From assembly GCA_003131365.1 (NCBI GenBank), contig PKVB01000036.1, forward strand, positions 832 to 6,468: a stretch of DNA of 5,637 bases, given 5' to 3'. Every line of letters starts with the position of its first letter. Within the stretch, counting starts at the first letter, position 1. The stretch comes from Gemmatimonadota bacterium. GTDB taxonomy: Bacteria; Gemmatimonadota; Gemmatimonadetes; Gemmatimonadales; Gemmatimonadaceae. The notes under the pieces were generated by a model, which saw only the letters and a program-made list of their open reading frames with translations, did not search any database and was not told the DNA's origin. Made by a program: the position numbers and the translations under genes. Positions 1 through 5,637 of the stretch are shown piece by piece.

Positions 1-2
1 AC

Positions 3-341
3 GCCATCAAATACACGCCGGCAGGCGGACAGATCAAAGTGCGGGCGGAGATAAGAACGCGCGACGGCGCCACGGGCGGCCAGCGTTGGGCCGCGATCGA
101 GGTAATCGACACCGGGCCTGGCATCCCGAGCGATCAGGTCGACCGAATATTTGACGAGTTCTCCAGGTTGAAGATCCATGAAGACAAGCCTGGGGCAGGC
201 CTCGGCCTGGCCATTGCGCGTCGGGTTTCACGCCTTTTGGGGGGCGACCTCACCGTGACGAGCGTTGATGGACGCGGGTCAGCGTTCACTCTCTGGCTGC
301 CGCTCGAGAGCGACGCGTCGGGAGAGAAAACGCCGGCGTAG
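3..341 (+). CDS. Sensor histidine kinase, C-terminal HATPase domain (partial, 5' end outside window)
   Basis: This is the last 112 residues of a two-component sensor kinase; the start lies before the window. The reading frame is open from base 3, and bases 1-2 (ac) would complete an Asn codon if the previous base is a. The ATP-binding (HATPase_c, GHKL) blocks appear in order: the end of the N box (NAIKYTP-like, fragment residues 1-6), the G1 box DTGPGI (36-41), the F box IFDEF (49-53), and the G2 box GAGLGLAI (64-71). After the usual last strand (FTLWLPL) only about 12 residues remain, so no receiver domain follows the kinase core and this is not a hybrid kinase of the C-terminal receiver type. 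It would autophosphorylate a His upstream of the window and pass phosphate to a response regulator. The sensed signal is unknown, and nothing ties it to the sugar genes, which are separated from it by a terminator. Confidence 0.93.
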   Translation, partial: AIKYTPAGGQIKVRAEIRTRDGATGGQRWAAIEVIDTGPGIPSDQVDRIFDEFSRLKIHEDKPGAGLGLAIARRVSRLLGGDLTVTSVDGRGSAFTLWLPLESDASGEKTPA

Positions 342-378
342 GCGGCGCGGCGCAACCGACTGCAAAGCAAAAGAAGAA

Positions 379-424
379 ACCTGCCCGGAGCCACCGGCTT
401 TTAAGGTGATGGCTCCGGGCAGGT
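379..424. terminator. Bidirectional rho-independent terminator between convergent genes
   Basis: A perfect 15-bp inverted repeat (379-393 and 410-424, acctgcccggagcca and its complement) encloses a 16-base loop. The stem is GC-rich. On the minus strand it is followed by a T-rich run (complement of the A-rich 361-378, tttcttcttttgctttgc), which suits termination of the symporter transcript. On the plus strand the following cggcttccttcttgtt is a weaker T-rich tail that could end the kinase transcript. Its position between two convergent stop codons (341 and 476) fits a shared terminator. Confidence 0.85.
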
Positions 425-475
425 CGGCTTCCTTCTTGTTAACCCGGAAGGACCTGTCCTACGCTCAAACCGGTC

Positions 476-2086
476 CTACCTGAACACTATCCAAAGGGTG
501 CCGATTATCGCGGCAAGCAGCACCGACAGCGTGATTTGCAGGCTACGCTCTCGTGGACTGACTACCACCGCGGCCGACGGCGCCACGGTCTGGAGCGTGA
601 GGTCTGCAACGCGCTCCGCAGCAGGAGGCGGAGTCATCATACTCACCACAATAAGGATTGCGCTGCAGAGGAGGAAGAGAAGTGCCGCGAAATGGAGGAA
701 GTTGATCCCTGCGAGCCACGACCAAAACGTCCCGCTCGGCAACTTGGCCCTCGCAAGCTCCAGCACCAGACGCGAAAAACCGATCACGAAGCCTGACCAT
801 AATGCGGCGAGAGCACCCTTCCCATTAAGCCGTGGGCTCAGGACCCCCAGGAGGAAGACCGCCGCGATCGGTGGTGCGATGTACGCCTGGATGCTCTGTA
901 GATAGATGTAGAGCTGCGACGAGACGAATTTCATGGCCGGAATCCAGGCGAGTCCCACGAATACCAGTATCACCGTGGTCACACGCCCCACGAACACCAG
1001 ACGCGCCTCACTGGCGCTCGGCCTCCACTTGCGGTAGACGTCCCATGTCAGCAGGGTCGAGACAGAGTTGAACGCGGAAGCGAGTGAGCTCATTAGTGCC
1101 GCGAGCATCCCGGCGAGGACGAGGCCCTTGAATCCGATCGGGAGAAGGCGCGTGACGAGTATCGGATAGGCAGCGTCGGTCATGCCGCCTCTAACGTCCG
1201 CGTACAACGCATAGGCGATGATACCGGGGAGCACGAAGATGAAGACCGGAAGAATCTTCAGATAGCCGGCGAAGATCGTCCCACGACGGGCTTCCTGAAT
1301 ATTCTTGGCCGCCAGCACGCGCTGGACTATGTGTTGATCCGTACACCAATACCAGATGCCGAGGATCGGTGCTCCGAAGACAACTCCTGTCCAGGGGAAA
1401 TCCTTGTGGTTGGACGGTTTCCACATCGAGAAAAAGTCAGGCGGCACTCTGGCTTGAAGCCCGGACCAGCCGCCCACTGCATGGAGACCGATGAACATCA
1501 GGGTAACTGATCCCACGATCAGCACCACGGCCTGCATCACCTCGGTATAGATCACCGCGCGCAGTCCACCGAAAATCGTGTACAGCCCGGTAATGACGAT
1601 GAGGATGGCCGCGCTGGTCCAGAAATCGAACCCTGTCACCGCTCGCATCACGACGCCGCCGGCGTACAACGTGACGCTGATCTTCGTGAGCACGTAACCG
1701 ACTATGGACACCCAGGTGAAGTATGAGCGCGCGGCGGGGTTGTAGCGGCGTTCGAGGAACTCCGGCATGGTGTACACGCCGCTTCGCAGGTAAAAGGGCA
1801 CGAACAGCCAGCCCAGAAGCAACAGGATGAAGCTCGCGAGCCACTCGAAGTGGCCGACGGCCAGGCCGCTCGCCGCTCCCGTCCCAGCGAGTCCGACGAG
1901 ATGCTCGCTCCCGATGTTGGAAGCGAAGAGGCTGGCTCCGACTGCAATCCAACCCACATCCCTGCTCGCAAGAAAGAAGTCCGAGCTCACGTTTTTCTCT
2001 TTGCGCGCGGCCCAGTAGGCGATCCCTGAGAGCACGAGGAAGTACGCGACGATCACGAGGATGTCGATGATGCTGAGGTTGCTCAT
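476..2086 (-). CDS. Sodium/sugar symporter, SSS family, SGLT1-like
   Basis: Predicted inner-membrane Na+-driven symporter of the solute:sodium symporter family, 536 aa (vSGLT is about the same length), with about 14 hydrophobic segments starting at residue 6 and ending with one at about 516-534. The match is closer to animal SGLTs than family membership alone requires: ASNIGSEH (55-62), GTGAASGLA (68-76), FEW (80-82), WYWCTDQ (245-251), GYLK (274-277), PPIAAVFLL (405-413). Aligned by eye to human SGLT1, the sugar contacts are all present: N57, H62, E81, Y246, W247, K277, Q397 (human N78, H83, E102, Y290, W291, K321, Q457). Na+-site residues A55, I58 and the serine pair S333-S334 are also kept; human D204 is E182 here. 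A monosaccharide or small glycoside is the likely cargo. The ATG at 2086 is preceded by the purine-rich gaagaaa. It is transcribed divergently from the glycosidase operon and is probably its uptake system. Confidence 0.93.
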   Translation of the reverse strand: MSNLSIIDILVIVAYFLVLSGIAYWAARKEKNVSSDFFLASRDVGWIAVGASLFASNIGSEHLVGLAGTGAASGLAVGHFEWLASFILLLLGWLFVPFYLRSGVYTMPEFLERRYNPAARSYFTWVSIVGYVLTKISVTLYAGGVVMRAVTGFDFWTSAAILIVITGLYTIFGGLRAVIYTEVMQAVVLIVGSVTLMFIGLHAVGGWSGLQARVPPDFFSMWKPSNHKDFPWTGVVFGAPILGIWYWCTDQHIVQRVLAAKNIQEARRGTIFAGYLKILPVFIFVLPGIIAYALYADVRGGMTDAAYPILVTRLLPIGFKGLVLAGMLAALMSSLASAFNSVSTLLTWDVYRKWRPSASEARLVFVGRVTTVILVFVGLAWIPAMKFVSSQLYIYLQSIQAYIAPPIAAVFLLGVLSPRLNGKGALAALWSGFVIGFSRLVLELARAKLPSGTFWSWLAGINFLHFAALLFLLCSAILIVVSMMTPPPAAERVADLTLQTVAPSAAVVVSPRERSLQITLSVLLAAIIGTLWIVFR

Positions 2087-2137
2087 GGCGTTTCTTCGGT
2101 GAGAGAGAAGTGGGCGGCCGAGCTCATTTGCGCTACG

Positions 2138-2159
2138 CTCCGCGACCTCTGAAGCGGAG
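2138..2159. repeat. Small inverted repeat in the symporter leader
   Basis: ctccgc (2138-2143) and gcggag (2154-2159) form a 6-bp inverted repeat around a 10-base spacer, 52-73 bases upstream of the symporter start codon. It could be a small leader hairpin or a protein site, but six base pairs in GC-rich DNA may be chance. Confidence 0.2.
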
Positions 2160-2226
2160 TCCGCGAAGAATCTGGAGCATTTCGGCGTTGAGCGCTACGG
2201 ATGCCTGCCGGCGGTCGGTCCTGGCC

Positions 2227-2236
2227 CCAGCGCTGG
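2227..2236. promoter_or_regulatory. Candidate operator palindrome in the divergent control region
   Basis: ccagcgctgg is a perfect 10-bp palindrome with a central CG, lying 5 bases upstream of the candidate -35 box at 2242. Sugar-operon regulators of the LacI type bind palindromes with a central CG, so the position and symmetry are suggestive. No regulator gene is in the window and the site is short for a full operator, so this is a weak call. Confidence 0.25.
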
Positions 2237-2241
2237 TTCGC

Positions 2242-2270
2242 TTGACACCAGGCGGGCTGACTCCCACATT
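2242..2270 (+). promoter_or_regulatory. Candidate sigma70-type promoter of the glycosidase operon
   Basis: TTGACA (2242-2247) matches the -35 consensus exactly. It is followed at the optimal 17-base spacing by cacatt (2265-2270), which matches only three of six -10 positions. Transcription would begin near 2277 and leave a leader of roughly 20 bases containing the ribosome site of the first gene. The perfect -35 in GC-rich DNA and the location support it; the poor -10 suggests an activator, or that the match is fortuitous. I found no comparable promoter for the symporter on the other strand. Confidence 0.4.
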
Positions 2271-2283
2271 CGCCACCACGCCA

Positions 2284-2289
2284 GGGGAG
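2284..2289 (+). promoter_or_regulatory. Shine-Dalgarno site for the TIM-barrel gene
   Basis: ggggag lies 6 bases before the ATG at 2296. This fixes that ATG as the start and places the Tat twin arginine at residues 7-8, where it belongs. The overlapping out-of-frame ATG at 2292 is followed almost at once by a stop. Confidence 0.7.
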
Positions 2290-2295
2290 AGATGA

Positions 2296-3174
2296 ATGAG
2301 TAGTGAGATCACTCGGCGGACGTTTCTCGTTGGAGCGGGTGCCGGAGCCGCGGGACTCATCGGGCTCAAGCCCGCACCCGCTGAAGCCACGGTTCTTACG
2401 ACCGCATCGGCTTTCAAGCTCTCTGTAACGCGCTGGCCCTTCCACCAATTCACCATCGACCAGCTGTCGCAGATGGCGCGGGAGCTGGGACTCGATTCGG
2501 TGGAGCTTCTCGAGCCGGACGAGTGGGCTATCCCAAAGCGGCACGGACTCACGTGCGCGATGGGATACGCGACGGTGCCGAACCCGGAAACGCGCCTGAC
2601 GCAGGGATTCAACCGCGTCGAAAACCACGCCTGGCTCATCCCCGCCTACGAACGGGCGATTCCGCTCGCGGCCGCCGCGGGAGTGCCGAACGTGATCTGC
2701 TTTTCCGGAAACCGCGCCGGTCAGAGCGATGATGAGGGTCGCGCAGTCTGCGCGCGCGGACTCGCTCCTCTCGTCCCAATCGCGGAGCGGCACGGCGTGA
2801 CGCTGTGCATGGAGCTGCTCAACTCGAAAATCGATCATCCGGATTACCAGTGCGATCACACCGCGTGGGGCGTGGCGCTCGCAAAGCAGGTCAATTCGGA
2901 CCGATTCAAGCTCCTCTATGACATCTACCATATGCAGATCATGGAAGGCGACGTGATCCGCACGATCCGCGACAACCACCGATATATTGGGCATTACCAT
3001 ACAGGCGGGGTACCAGGGCGTCACGAAATCGATTCCTCCCAGGAGCTGAACTATCCGGCAGTCATGCGAGCGATCGCCGAATCGGGATTCACGGGGTACG
3101 TTGCGCAGGAATTCGTACCCACACGCGATCCGCGCACTTCACTCGCTGAAGCTGTCCGGCTCTGCCGTGTGTAG
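2296..3174 (+). CDS. Tat-exported sugar isomerase/epimerase-like TIM-barrel protein (hydroxypyruvate isomerase family)
   Basis: A 292-aa protein of the xylose-isomerase-like TIM-barrel superfamily (AP_endonuc_2 type). The N-terminus is a Tat signal: TRRTFL at 6-11, a Gly/Ala/Leu-rich segment, and a likely AEA|T cleavage after residue 31, so it should be exported folded, already carrying its metal. The C-terminal half resembles E. coli Hyi: a MELLNSK block (172-178), LLYDIYHMQIMEG (206-218), IGH (231-233) and QELNYPAV (249-256). The predicted metal ligands are complete: E173, D209, H235 and E272. Hyi has Gln where this protein has H235; His there is typical of D-tagatose 3-epimerase-type enzymes, and the ligand spacing (36, 26, 37) is close to theirs (33, 26, 35). 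Isomerisation or epimerisation of a sugar outside the cytoplasm is the best reading; hydroxypyruvate as substrate is doubtful. It is the first gene of the operon, and the next starts within 3-6 bases of its stop. Confidence 0.88.
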   Translation: MSSEITRRTFLVGAGAGAAGLIGLKPAPAEATVLTTASAFKLSVTRWPFHQFTIDQLSQMARELGLDSVELLEPDEWAIPKRHGLTCAMGYATVPNPETRLTQGFNRVENHAWLIPAYERAIPLAAAAGVPNVICFSGNRAGQSDDEGRAVCARGLAPLVPIAERHGVTLCMELLNSKIDHPDYQCDHTAWGVALAKQVNSDRFKLLYDIYHMQIMEGDVIRTIRDNHRYIGHYHTGGVPGRHEIDSSQELNYPAVMRAIAESGFTGYVAQEFVPTRDPRTSLAEAVRLCRV

Positions 3175-3180
3175 CGCGTG

Positions 3181-4242
3181 ATGGCCAACCGCGCGTCAGA
3201 AAATCCGATCATCACCCCGGCGATGGTCCTGCCTTCGAGGCCGGACTTCGAAGTGCTGGGCGCATTCAATCCCGCTGTCACTCGACACAACGGACAGGTA
3301 GTGCCGCTGCTGCGCGTGGCGGAGGCTCCACGGAAGATGTCGAGCGCGCTGGCGGCCGCGCCCATCTTCAATGCGGACACTGGTCGCATCGAGATCAAGC
3401 GGTGGCAAGTCACCGAGAAAGGTCCGGATGTGAGCGATCCGCGGCTCGTGGTCGACAATGGGCGCACCTGGCTCACGTCGATGTCGCACCTGCGAGTCGC
3501 GCGCTCCACTGACGGCATCCATTTCGATGTCGAGGGACTACCGGCACTCGTTGCCGCAACCGCCTACGAGTCGTTCGGAATCGAAGACCCGCGCATCACG
3601 CAACTCGACGGCGTGTACTGGATCACCTACACCGCCGTGTCACACTACGGAATCGGGACTGGTCTCGCCTCGACCCTGGATTTCAAAACGTTCGAGCGGC
3701 ACGGGGTCATCTTCCCGCCTCCCAACCGCAATGTCACGATCTTTCCTGAGAAGATCGGGGGGCTATACGCGGCGCTGCACAGACCCATGCCGGAGGGTCT
3801 GGGACAGCATTCGATCTGGACCGCCAGATCGTCGGATCTGAAATCCTGGGGGAGCCACCGCCTCGTCGCGACACCGAGGGAAGCCGGCTGGGATGACACG
3901 AAGGTGGGAGGCGGGGCCGTTCCGTTCCGGGTGCACTACGGCAAGGAAGATGGCTGGCTGGCGATCTATCACGGCGTCACTGGCTCGCCGCCCACCTACT
4001 CGCTCGGCGCCCTGCTTCTCAATCGGCACGATCCCTCGCGAGTGAGGGCGCGCTCGCGCGAGCCGATTCTCAAGCCCGAAGCGCCGTACGAGCGCGAAGG
4101 ATTCTTCGGCAGCGTCGTGTTCACGTGCGGCGCCCTGACGGACGGCGATCTCGTGCGCGTCTACTACGGAGCCGCCGATGGCGTCACGGCCGTCGCCGAT
4201 CTGTCACTACAGGAGATTCTGTCGGGACTGGTGGAGGCGTGA
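3181..4242 (+). CDS. GH130 beta-mannoside phosphorylase/mannosidase (first copy)
   Basis: A 353-aa enzyme of glycoside hydrolase family 130 (five-bladed propeller), whose members phosphorolyse or hydrolyse beta-1,4- or beta-1,2-mannosides. Family blocks in order: ENPIITP (7-13), FNPAV (29-33), LLRVAE (43-48), GIEDPRIT (133-140), FPEKIGGLYAALHRP (188-202), WDDTKVGGGAVPF (237-249), GWLAIYHGV (258-266), VYYGAADGVTAVA (327-339). D136 of EDPR aligns with the catalytic Asp of the family. R45, K191, H200, R201, K241 and H264 are candidate phosphate or substrate contacts; their retention leans toward a phosphorylase, but I cannot assign the subfamily by eye. Length is usual. No signal peptide, so it acts in the cytosol. 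The start may be GTG 3178 or ATG 3181; I prefer the ATG. No Shine-Dalgarno is visible, so translation probably depends on reinitiation after the upstream stop at 3174. It overlaps the next gene by 4 bases. Confidence 0.92.
   Translation: MANRASENPIITPAMVLPSRPDFEVLGAFNPAVTRHNGQVVPLLRVAEAPRKMSSALAAAPIFNADTGRIEIKRWQVTEKGPDVSDPRLVVDNGRTWLTSMSHLRVARSTDGIHFDVEGLPALVAATAYESFGIEDPRITQLDGVYWITYTAVSHYGIGTGLASTLDFKTFERHGVIFPPPNRNVTIFPEKIGGLYAALHRPMPEGLGQHSIWTARSSDLKSWGSHRLVATPREAGWDDTKVGGGAVPFRVHYGKEDGWLAIYHGVTGSPPTYSLGALLLNRHDPSRVRARSREPILKPEAPYEREGFFGSVVFTCGALTDGDLVRVYYGAADGVTAVADLSLQEILSGLVEA
4233..4237 (+). promoter_or_regulatory. Shine-Dalgarno-like GGAGG unusually close to a GTG start
   Basis: ggagg ends only one base before the GTG start at 4239, nearer than the usual 5-9 bases. 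It probably helps hold a ribosome that has just terminated at the overlapping TGA (4240-4242), so start by coupling is more likely than independent initiation. Confidence 0.4.
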
Positions 4243-5414
4243 CCTTCGAGCTGGGCATCAACTATTGGCCTCGCCGTAGCGCGATGTACATGTGGGAAGA
4301 TTTCGACATGGGCGAGGTGCGCGAGGACATGACGCACATGGCCGACCTCGGCTTCGATGTCGTGCGGGTGTTTGCGCGGACGAAGGACTTCCTTCCCGCT
4401 CCGTCGACTGTGGACGGCAGCATGATCGCGCGGCTGGTTGAAGTAGTCCGCGCGGCCGCGGACACCGGGCTCAGGGTGGTGCCAACGCTCATAGTCGTCA
4501 ACATGAGCGGCACCATCTGGTGGCCGGCCTGGATGCTCGACGCGCAGGGCCGCCCAGGTGACCTTTTCTCGGATCCGGTCATTCTCCGTTCCCAAGCGGT
4601 GCTGGCGCAGACGTGCGCGGGCGCCTTCGCCGGGGATGCGGCAATCCGCGCGTTCGACCTCGCGAACGAGATCGATGATGCCCAGCTCCCTCGGTCGCGG
4701 GAAGCGGCCTGCGCCTGGGGCTCGATGCTCGCGAGCACGATCCGCGCAGAGGCGCCGGGCGTGCAAATCCGGATCGGCGCGCACCTGCCATCGCTGACTA
4801 CCGATAACAAAATGCGCGTGGACGATCTGGCCGACATCGTCGACGAGGATGTGATGCACGCTTACCCACTGTATTCGGACTTCGCCCGCTCCTTCCTCGA
4901 TCCGGAGCTGGTGCCGTTCTCGTGCGCGCTGACGGCCGGACTCGGGGGTGCAGGGCGTCGGCCGCTGATGCAGGAATTCGGGATGTGCACTGCCCCGAGC
5001 GGATCCGCCGGGCGCACGATCACCGACGATTTCCTGGGAGTCCCGAGGTCGCAGTACCTGGCGTCGGAGAAAGAGCAGGCGGCGTACTACGAGGAGGTGC
5101 TGGAGAGATTGGTGGCGACCGGCGCTGCCGGTGCCTACGCGTGGTGTTACGCCGACTACGACCCGCGATTGTTCGAACGACCCCCGCTCGCGACCGCTGT
5201 CCGGGAGCGGACGTTCGGGCTCGTGCGCGCGGACGGGAGCGAGAAGCCCGCGGCCGACGTGTTCCGGAAATTCCGGCAGCGTCGCGACGACGGCACACTG
5301 GTGCAGGCACCAATCGCTCGTGTGCTCGACGTGAGCGCCGATGAGTACTACCTCGAGCCGGCGAAGCACTTTGGACGCCTGTATTCGAAATGGGTGGCGC
5401 GGGGAACTTCATGA
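4239..5414 (+). CDS. Cytosolic clan GH-A glycosidase, GH5-like (COG3934 endo-1,4-beta-mannosidase type)
   Basis: A 391-aa (beta/alpha)8 retaining glycosidase. Clan GH-A landmarks appear in order: GINYWP (6-11), the strand-2 Arg in VVRVF (41-45), the acid/base FDLANE (139-144, E144), HAYP (207-210), the nucleophile PLMQEFG (242-248, E246), and the strand-8 Trp region YAWCYADYD (300-308, W302). The tail RTFGLVRADGSEKPAADVF is common in COG3934 proteins. There is no signal peptide, so the substrate is an imported oligosaccharide; beta-mannosidase or short-chain mannanase activity fits the GH130 neighbours, but beta-glucoside activity cannot be excluded. The start is taken as GTG 4239, which overlaps the previous TGA by 4 bases. 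The open frame extends upstream to 4125, but that part is Arg-rich out-of-frame reading of the GH130 gene and conserved sequence begins right after the GTG. It ends in a 4-base ATGA overlap with the next gene. Confidence 0.88.
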   Translation: MTFELGINYWPRRSAMYMWEDFDMGEVREDMTHMADLGFDVVRVFARTKDFLPAPSTVDGSMIARLVEVVRAAADTGLRVVPTLIVVNMSGTIWWPAWMLDAQGRPGDLFSDPVILRSQAVLAQTCAGAFAGDAAIRAFDLANEIDDAQLPRSREAACAWGSMLASTIRAEAPGVQIRIGAHLPSLTTDNKMRVDDLADIVDEDVMHAYPLYSDFARSFLDPELVPFSCALTAGLGGAGRRPLMQEFGMCTAPSGSAGRTITDDFLGVPRSQYLASEKEQAAYYEEVLERLVATGAAGAYAWCYADYDPRLFERPPLATAVRERTFGLVRADGSEKPAADVFRKFRQRRDDGTLVQAPIARVLDVSADEYYLEPAKHFGRLYSKWVARGTS

Positions 5415-5637
5415 TCGCGCCACTCGAGCGTCTTGCGACCAACCCACTCATTCGCCCCTCGGACATTTCGTTCGTCAAGGCGAGCGGAACGTTCAATCCT
5501 GGAGTGACAGTCGACCGCGCAAGCGACAGAGTCCTTTTGCTCGTTCGGGTGTTCGAGGAAGCGTCACGGAGATCGTGTCTCGGCCTGGCGCTGTCGGCGG
5601 ACGGAAAGCGAATCGACGAGATATGGGATCGCCCGGC
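5411..5637 (+). CDS. Second GH130 enzyme, N-terminal part (3' end outside window)
   Basis: An ATG at 5411 overlaps the TGA of the GH5-like gene (ATGA), and the frame stays open for 75 codons to the window end. The N-terminus carries the GH130 opening pattern: TNPLIRPSD (10-18), TFNPGV (27-32), VLLLVRVFEE (41-50), then LGLALSADGKRI (57-68). These match NPIITP, AFNPAV and VPLLRVAE of the first GH130 in this operon in the same order and similar spacing, so the two are paralogues. The sequences have diverged a lot outside these blocks, which points to different substrates, not a recent duplication. The catalytic Asp (EDPR block) is beyond the window. A possible ribosome site ggggaa starts at 5401, 5 bases ahead of the ATG. 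No signal peptide, so it is cytosolic. The call rests on 75 residues only. Confidence 0.85.
   Translation, partial: MIAPLERLATNPLIRPSDISFVKASGTFNPGVTVDRASDRVLLLVRVFEEASRRSCLGLALSADGKRIDEIWDRP

Noticed and set aside
449..477. Second inverted repeat aggacc/ggtcct (449-454, 472-477) and a gtcctac direct repeat near the symporter stop
   Set aside because: Only 6-7 bases long with a 17-base spacing and overlapping the stop codon. Likely chance beside the much stronger hairpin at 379-424.
1437..1952. Minus-strand 171-codon frame within the symporter, and other shorter frames inside it
   Set aside because: These are shifted readings of a well-conserved membrane protein, rich in Arg and His and without hydrophobic segments.
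2083..3024. 313-codon open frame on the minus strand opposite the TIM-barrel gene, reaching the symporter start
   Set aside because: Composition is low-complexity Arg/Ser/Pro-rich with no motif. The plus-strand gene has a signal peptide, Shine-Dalgarno site and metal ligands.
4125..4238. Upstream extension of the GH5-like open frame
   Set aside because: It reads as an Arg-rich string out of frame with the GH130 gene it overlaps. Conserved glycosidase sequence begins only after GTG 4239.
4164..5369. Long open frame of 401 codons on the minus strand opposite the GH5-like gene
   Set aside because: It is rich in Arg, His and Pro with no recognisable domain, as expected of an antisense frame in GC-rich coding DNA. 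The plus strand has a complete glycosidase with both catalytic Glu residues.
1..5637. tRNA, rRNA, CRISPR array, insertion sequence or attachment site
   Set aside because: I saw no repeat-spacer pattern, transposase motif, terminal inverted repeat or tRNA-like cloverleaf. The window is almost fully accounted for by protein genes.

Overview
This 5.6 kb window is GC-rich, densely coded bacterial DNA. It holds the end of a sensor histidine kinase gene and then a sugar-uptake and sugar-degradation locus. The Tat-exported TIM-barrel enzyme, the SGLT-type sodium/sugar symporter and the GH130 enzymes suggest a Gram-negative soil or sediment heterotroph, perhaps Gemmatimonadota or Acidobacteriota. That placement is inference; there is no taxonomic marker here.

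Layout: (1) 3-341 (+), the C-terminal ATP-binding part of a histidine kinase, cut by the window start. (2) 342-475, a short convergent intergenic space with a strong, perfect-stem hairpin (379-424) that can serve as terminator from both sides. (3) 476-2086 (-), a 536-residue sodium/solute symporter that keeps the sugar-site residues of human SGLT1. (4) 2087-2295, a divergent control region with a candidate sigma70-type promoter, a 10-bp palindrome and a good Shine-Dalgarno site. (5) 2296-5637 (+), a tight four-gene run: a Tat-exported sugar-isomerase/epimerase-like TIM barrel, a GH130 beta-mannoside phosphorylase/mannosidase, a clan GH-A (GH5-like, COG3934-type) glycosidase without signal peptide, and the N-terminal part of a second GH130. 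The last two junctions are 4-base stop/start overlaps (GTGA, ATGA), so this is very probably one operon.

The genes fit together as a beta-mannoside (or related beta-glycoside) utilisation locus. The symporter would import a small sugar, the cytosolic GH5-like enzyme would cleave oligosaccharides, and the two GH130 enzymes would phosphorolyse or hydrolyse the products. The exported TIM-barrel protein has a complete E-D-H-E metal site like that of ketose 3-epimerases and may alter a sugar before uptake. The parts list resembles the known Bacteroides mannan pathway (mannanase, cation symporter, epimerase, GH130 mannosylglucose phosphorylase), but the epimerase-like protein is of a different fold and is apparently outside the cytoplasm. 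Substrates cannot be fixed from sequence alone.
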